A DNA stretch of 64,000 nucleotides, taken from Petrosia ficiformis (lineage: Eukaryota > Porifera > Demospongiae > Haplosclerida > Petrosiidae). Below the pieces are notes generated by a model. That model was not told the origin of the DNA. It saw only the letters and a program-made list of their open reading frames with translations, and did no database searches. The position numbers were made by a program, and so were the translations under genes. The stretch covers positions 36,419,212 through 36,483,211 of the forward strand of contig OX345636.1 of the NCBI GenBank assembly GCA_947044365.1, in the 5' to 3' direction. Numbering within the stretch: the stretch's first letter is position 1; every line of letters begins with the position of its first letter. Shown piece by piece: positions 55,101 to 62,800 of the stretch.

Positions 55101-56839
55101 CAATTCACCACATTTCTGCATGACTCTGTCAATAGCATTATTTCCATCATGACAAATATATATTTCCTCATTACTACAAAAAAATTGAGAGAAATAATAC
55201 CATCATTGGTCCATCGATTTAATACTTTATAACTGAAAGATTTAAGTATGTAATATACAATATTAATTGTTGCTTCTTTGTATGTGGATTTTTGCAAAAA
55301 CGTTTTTTTGAGTACCTAATTTTGAAATTTTGCTACACACAATTTACCATCTATATTTTGTGCAAGTGGAGACAGTTACTGAATTGTGTTTAGGTGTAAA
55401 TTTATACACATACATAATATGTATAATTATGATAATGTGTTAAACACAAAAAAAATTCATTTTCAATTTTAACTTTATTAAATTAATACTATTATAATTC
55501 ATTAAAATAATGTTTTATTAAAATTTTATTTCTAAAATTTGTTGATTCTGTTATTACGTATAAAAATTAAATATATGACTTCATCTTCTGCTGTTCCACA
55601 GTGTGCTGGGTTTCATTCTTCACTATTTCATTGTCCGGTATTCCACTCTCTTTTTGACATTATTACTATACGTCTTACACTTTAGTTTCTGCTTTATCTC
55701 AAAGAAGGAAGAATTGTCTTCAATGAGTTTTTTGAAAATGTTCAACAAAGAGAGGTTCTCAAAAAACAATTCAACATGTAATAAAAATGTTTAAACAACT
55801 AAGTAAATGTACACGAACTATGTGCACAGCACATGACTTGAAATAGGTGGAACTAGAAAGTAGGGCAAGAAATCATCGCGCCAGTGGCCGATGTTGTAGC
55901 AAGGAGTACTTCAATTGATTTGATGCAGCGCTTTACTAGCAATAGCCATAATACAATAGCAGTTACATTTAGATGTGTAGTTGTCCCTAGGAGTCTTCTC
56001 AAGTCTGGAACCAGTAACCGCGAGTGATATAATTTGTCATAACTTAATAACTGAAAGGTTTAGCAAAAGCCTGTGGTTATTTTTGTTCTTTGTATAATTG
56101 TATATATCTGCCAGTAGCTCGTATTGTGTTACTTCTCATTATTTTTACATAATTGCATTCTGTATTATCAGTGGCATAGCTAGAGTAGAAAGCATGGTAG
56201 GGCACATCTTGGCACGTGAAGTGCAGCGAAAGTTTTGGCACCTAATTAAATATTCATAGGGGTGTGGTCAATTATTACACGTTAAATAATTGATAACAAT
56301 GACGATGTTGCGCTGCTCCCTATGTAATTACTAACAAATACCGGGAGAAATTCTGTTACCCAACATTTCTTTTGCTCTCCTCTTTGCTGTTTACGTTTCT
56401 CTAGACTCTCTTACACACTGCAGAGTTCCTTATCTTTCACTCTGCTTTGAACAACACACAAAAATGCTTCAAATAATTTGTTGACTCACTATAGTGCAAC
56501 CATGGAATTTTTTGAACCAGAGGTAGGAATGAGCGAGCTGGTTAACCTTTTCCAAAACTTCGTTTGGGGAAAACGTAAATTGCTGTGAAGGCTGGTTCTT
56601 ATCAAAAGGAATGGATTCTTCCTCCCACCCACCTACTTGATTAGCGGTAGATGTTACTACCTTTTTGACATTATTACTGTAAAAATCTTCTGGCTTCAGC
56701 ACAGGTGTTGATGTGTGTTCATTTACATGCATGGTTGTTGTCAGTCATACCCACAAACGTAGTGGTAACACCCAATTTCAATTATTCTTATTATGGCCCA
56801 TAGGGCCATCCCTATGATTGCTTTCCCACGGGTTCGAAC

Positions 56840-56872
<33 letters not shown>

Positions 56873-59800
56873 TCTTGTGTCACCTACGTGAGTATGCGTT
56901 GTATACGTAGTTAAGGAAATTACATCATTCCCGGGGGCTCGGTCAATTAATGGGCGTGGCGCGTAATAGAACCCGCGCTCGAACTTAGCAGGAAGAAAGC
57001 TGCTTGTAGCTTACATAGAATTAGAAACTGGAACTACTAGCTGACTATTCTACCTGCAATATATTTCTAAAGTTCTACAAGATTCTTTAGAAGGTAAAGA
57101 GAGTAGATAATCAAAATAATAACTGTAATAGGCTGTTGTGTTTCAGGCATGATAAAGTCAGCCATGATTACTGAATGCTGCACACCATAAAGCAATCATA
57201 GGGATACTTTTTTCTCTATATACACTTGTTTTCGTTTCTTTATTGAAATGTTAGCTATTAGTTTATACATTTTTTTGTAGGGCTGGAAATTATTGGTAGG
57301 GCCATACCACTCCCAACGCCTCTGAATACAACTGGTGTATTAAGTATTCAAAATGTATTGCTGTGTAAAAAAAAAACAGTTTAATTGGTTTTGCTGTTAA
57401 GTGTAGGTGAAAACAGTTTTGTGGCTTCAATCACATGGACGAAATGGGTGGTGCTAGAAATTGACAGTCATGGCAAAAACCTTAGAGCCAGCTCGAAGTT
57501 GTAGCAGCCACTACTCCAATTGTACTTCATTTCAAGCTGTGATTTGACCGCGATAGGCTTTAAGCAAGATGAGCTATGCTCTTTTACTACCAGACAGTTA
57601 TGAAAGTTGTGATACAGCAACCGTGAGTTACAAAAAATGTCCTAACTTTAAAACAGAAAGGTTTTACCAAAGGCCTGTTGTTACTTTTGATCCTTGTATG
57701 ATTTGAAGTCTGCTGGCAGTATTTTGAAAGTGCTAATGTTACTGGAATTTTGCCAACAGACAGAACAGACACTATGATTTAATACAGTAACCCTCCGCTC
57801 CACCTACATGTATGCAGGGGAGGGTTGATCACAGTTTACATACATGTATCAGCACTTCTCCTACTATAAATTACATAAGAGCTGATAAGATAACATGCAC
57901 AAAGCAGTCTATGGCACTTAACATCAGCAGATATGATGTATAATATGCATTTTATAATTATGTGTCCAAGTAAGTTCGGAAATAAAATTTCCTTTTGTTG
58001 CATATTACATTGTTCAACAGCGTAGATTGCATTATATTAGAAGCAATTTTTGTTAATAGACTGAAATGTGGCTGCAGAAGTTTCCTTGAATTCACTATTT
58101 TTCATAATTATGTACTACCTAATTAGCTTAATTTGCATGTTGAACAGAACCTTTGCCATTGTGGTTTAGTAAAAAAATGTATAGGGAAATAATTACTCTT
58201 GTTACTGAAATCAAGTCTCTGCACTACTTAACAAACTATAGATTTGTACCGAAATGTAAATTTTTTGCACAATGATAAAAACATACAATATTAAAGTGGA
58301 ATCATTTTTTGTGGTTTGCATGGTTATAGTTTGGCCAAGACAGCCTTTAGTGTGTTCTGCATAATGTTTAAATTTCAACATTTCGATATTGCTAGGCTTC
58401 AACCAGTGCCTCTCTGAGAATAACCATCTACTAGTATGAGCTATCTGGTAATACATCCAAAGTGATCCAACAACAGTAACTATGTATTAGGGGATCATAT
58501 TGTAGAGTCCTGAATGTTTGGGTGTATTAATACTTGACATTATTTTTTATAGTTGACCAAGCAAATATATTACAAAAATTAAACGTTTCGATAGCTAACT
58601 GCTATCTTTTTCAGTGGTATAATAATAAACATACATCCATTATTTTTTAATATTAAATGGCATACATCATATCATGCACCACAGTACTTGATATGGTGCA
58701 TGACATGATAACATCATGCGTAGCTGTCCCGAGGTCTTGATCCTGTCTCAGCTCGACTGTTGCATGGTAGGTGTGGCTCGTTGTTTTGGATGTGGTCTTC
58801 TTCAAACTCTGGTATATTTCTGGATGCATGTATGTTTATTATTATTATACCACTGAAGAAGATAGTAGTTAGCTATCGAAACGTTTGGTTTTGCAATATA
58901 TTTGTTTGGTGAAATATAAAAAAAGAAATAATGTCATGTATGTATTAGGGGTTAAAATGTAATACCTTTTAAACCTAAATAGTCTATGTTTTGCTTGATC
59001 AGAGTGTGAACATTTTCAATTTTAGTTGTGAAATTTTTGCAACTCTCTAACTAACTGGTACATAAGCACACACATAACAAACAAGCACACTACCATATCA
59101 ATCTTTGCCTTGTAAGGATTATTAAACTAATAATAATTACTTTGTAGTGAATCCAGTTTTTCAATTTCAACACATTAAAATTGCAGATTCTAGAACTTTG
59201 GAATTAATGAAAACTACTGCACCAAGTTAATTCTTAATAAAACTAATACGGATGTCACTAGCTACACAATATCCTATTAGTGCATGTGAAGCTAAAAAAC
59301 AATTATTGAGTTTGCAGACTTTATAATTTATTCCGTATGATCCAAAGGAAAATCCCTACAGTCCAAAATTGATTTGCTATTTCAATCAGTTTTGGTAGTT
59401 ACATAATAACAATTACAGTGTCCCATTTCTTTCTATGTATTTGTAGTCCTGACATTCATGAAAAAATAGTATTAGCTATAATATGTTTGCAATGACAAAC
59501 ATACTCACAGTACTCCCACTAGTAAATAGTTAGTAAATGAGCTAAATCGTTCACACAGAACAAACAATTAGCTCAGTAAATAATAGTGTCAGAAGCTATA
59601 TTATAGCTTGAGCGCAATGAGAATTTGGATTATCTTTCAGGCTTGTTCAGATCATAGTTATTTGAGTAAACAACATGTATACTAGCAAACATATAAGCAT
59701 GAAAGCCTATAATAGCAGTGCTTCTACCTGAAAAAAACTCCAAAACTTTTAGAAATAAGGTATGATTAATTAGTTCTTTTAAAAATTTAATTGATGCCAT

Positions 59801-62800
59801 ATCCTCTGAAGTGAAGTGCTAATAATATAAATCTTGCTTCTTTGTGCAGACTCTTATAATGGAGGTTATAAGTTCAGAGTCTTATTTAAATTAATAGTGG
59901 GACTTGTAAACTGTGCCGGGAATACTGATTGTCAAAGCTGTCAGACATCATGTCAGTCATCTTGTATTAATATACATCACCATTGAATAACATCATGATA
60001 AGAATAGAAACCCAGCCTCATTTACTCTTTGACACTTAAATTCAGCAATTAACGGCGTGAATGTGCTGCTACATGTATGTGTATATGTTTACATATTGAC
60101 ATGCAATTGATGTATTGATTGAAAAACTAAACTGTTTTTACTGCATCATATTACGGATCGTTGTCTACAGGCACTAGAAAGAGTCTTCTCGATAATTAAA
60201 TGAGTTATAATCATTACAAAATAACCATGGAGATAATTTTTCTCAACTTGTTCATGCATTAAATCCCTTAACTCACCTCACTATGTGAGCTAATATGTAC
60301 ACATAAACAGGAAGTGTGACAGAAAAACTGTTCATAAAAATTTCATCAGAAAACAAGTGAGTAATTACATCAGTCATGTTGTAATTGTAGTTGTTCCTTC
60401 GGCCCTGTAAACAAAGATGTAAGCAAATAAATATATATATACCACATACATTTTATAATTATTCAAGTACTGAAATGTGTTACTAATATATAGCTACATT
60501 GCATTAATATGTTTGGTATCATATGCCTTATTGCGACATGTACTTCATAGTAGACAATATAGATCAAGATCAAATGAGGTATAAATTGCAAATATTGCAT
60601 AGGATAGCAAATCAGTATTGAGGAAAATGGAATTGCAAATCATGTGCACACTATCCAACCGAAAATTTTCACAATATTGCCAATTGCTGGAGCTTTACTA
60701 CTTCCATATTTCTAAATACCACCCAGCTTTTTGATAAATAAACTTTGCTAGTTTTCTGAAATCAAAATCTATAATTGTTGCTAAAACACAACAGCCTTTT
60801 GTAATTATTTGTTTTTAAAGGTTTATCGTGTAACAGTTCTCCAAAAATTACATAATCACATATGCAATGCACATAATTGAAGATAGCAATAAAATCACAC
60901 TAGAAAGCAATCATAGGATGACCTGGCAAAGATCTTAAAACGCATGATGCTATTCAATGAAAACCATGCTGAAACATAGTATGATAAGTACAACATGTGG
61001 TGTATTATTAGTATTGCCATTCTAACATCTGCGAAAGCAACAAATGGTACTTGATCATTCCAGAGTAATAATGTACAAGAATTTGCAATTATAATAGCAA
61101 ATAACATCCATTGTACTCTACAGATATTTGAGACTCAGCACATGTACGTCACTACTATGGAATTTCCATTGTACTGTTTTTGTTACCATTCTTTATTATG
61201 GCATGTACATTATATACTAGTCGATATAGATCAAGATCAAAAGAAATAAATTACTACTCGTAAACATTAATTGTCTAACAAAGCAAGCAAGCAGCATTGA
61301 TTTTTATAGTCTCAGAAGAAAATGGAATTTGTGTAACCAAATGAGGGCTAAAATAACCCATTCGTTTTCACAATGTAATGAATTTGTTTCCTTTGTAAAA
61401 ATAGAATTGTTAAAATAACAAATATATTGGTTAGTGCAGTTACAAGGGTTTAACAATTAGTTGATACATCTAATGCCATAGCTACTTTGTACTAAAATAC
61501 ATTGAAAAATATGTACAAATTATCATGCCTCATATATATATTAGAAGCACAAAGAAGGATTTGAAACCAACAATGGCTCAATTAAAATACCTATTCTACT
61601 TCTTTGTACATCTATTAAGATATTAAAATTACAATTATTGGATTATAATTACATGTATATCCATAACAACCTATGTGAAACAATTTGTGCTATTCCCTGC
61701 ATCTGTACTTATATGTACCAATAAATTGATTATTTTAACAATTGTATTTTTGCAGTGCTATGGGAATGAGGAGTGTTAGTTACTGTAATAGAAAAGACAA
61801 ACTCTAGTAAACATTTTATATTGTAATATTGTGAACATGCAATATCACCATTGGGATAGTAAACATGATGTACATGTATAGAGAAAAGGTATCTCTATAA
61901 TTGCTTTCTGGTGTCCAAAATTTATTAATTATTAATCATGGCTGACTTTCTCATGCTTGAATTACAACAACCTATTATAGTTATTATTTTCATTATGTAC
62001 TCTTCTTACCTTTTAAAGGAGCTTGCACTAAGTTTGAAATATAATATTTCAGATACAAAAGCTATTATAGTTCTAGTTTCTATGCAAGCTACAAGCATGC
62101 AGTTTTCTTCCACCTGGTTGATCGTGCATTCTATTAAACACCATGCTCATTAGTAGACCGTAAAAACATATTGGTTGTTTACTTTAAGATATTGACATGC
62201 TTATTACATAATAATTAGAAATCATATCACCTTATCTGCTGATAACAATTATTATAATCAATTATCATGCCTACTATGTCATATTAGATGCACAAAAATG
62301 GTTTGGAATTCTACAATGATTTAATTTAATATTTTTTGTATATCTATTAAACTCAATAGGGAAATTGGAATTACAATTATTGGATTATAATTGTACACGA
62401 CCAAATAAATTACTATTTCCACTATTCCTTGCAACTGTACTTACCAATAAATTAGTTATTTTAACAATTTTTTTTGCAATGTAGTTACAAGCATTCTCTA
62501 ATTTCTGAGTACACATCCGTGTCTTTTATAATAACTATATTATTGTACAATGGTTAGTTTTGTGCACTGTTTATCTATATCAGGTGTACAAGATGGTGGG
62601 TTTGAAATATTCGGTTTATTACAATCAATATTATCAACCATCATGACAAACGCAGTCTATGTATTCAACTATATGAACACATGATTACTATATTTGCAGA
62701 TATTCATGATTTTTATCTCAAACATTTGACTTCAATTACTTTTAAGTTTGATATAATTATTTTAGTAGTAGGTGTTAAATACACTTTTACCTATACATAA

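Noticed and set aside
55095..55173. Shorter version of exon 4 ending at AAG/GTAAAA
   Set aside because: It ends in phase 0, which puts exon 5 into a frame with a stop; the longer exon ending at 55054 keeps the frame.
58210..58456. Minus-strand open frame of 81 codons
   Set aside because: AT-rich, no homology, no splice borders in phase with exons 3-4.
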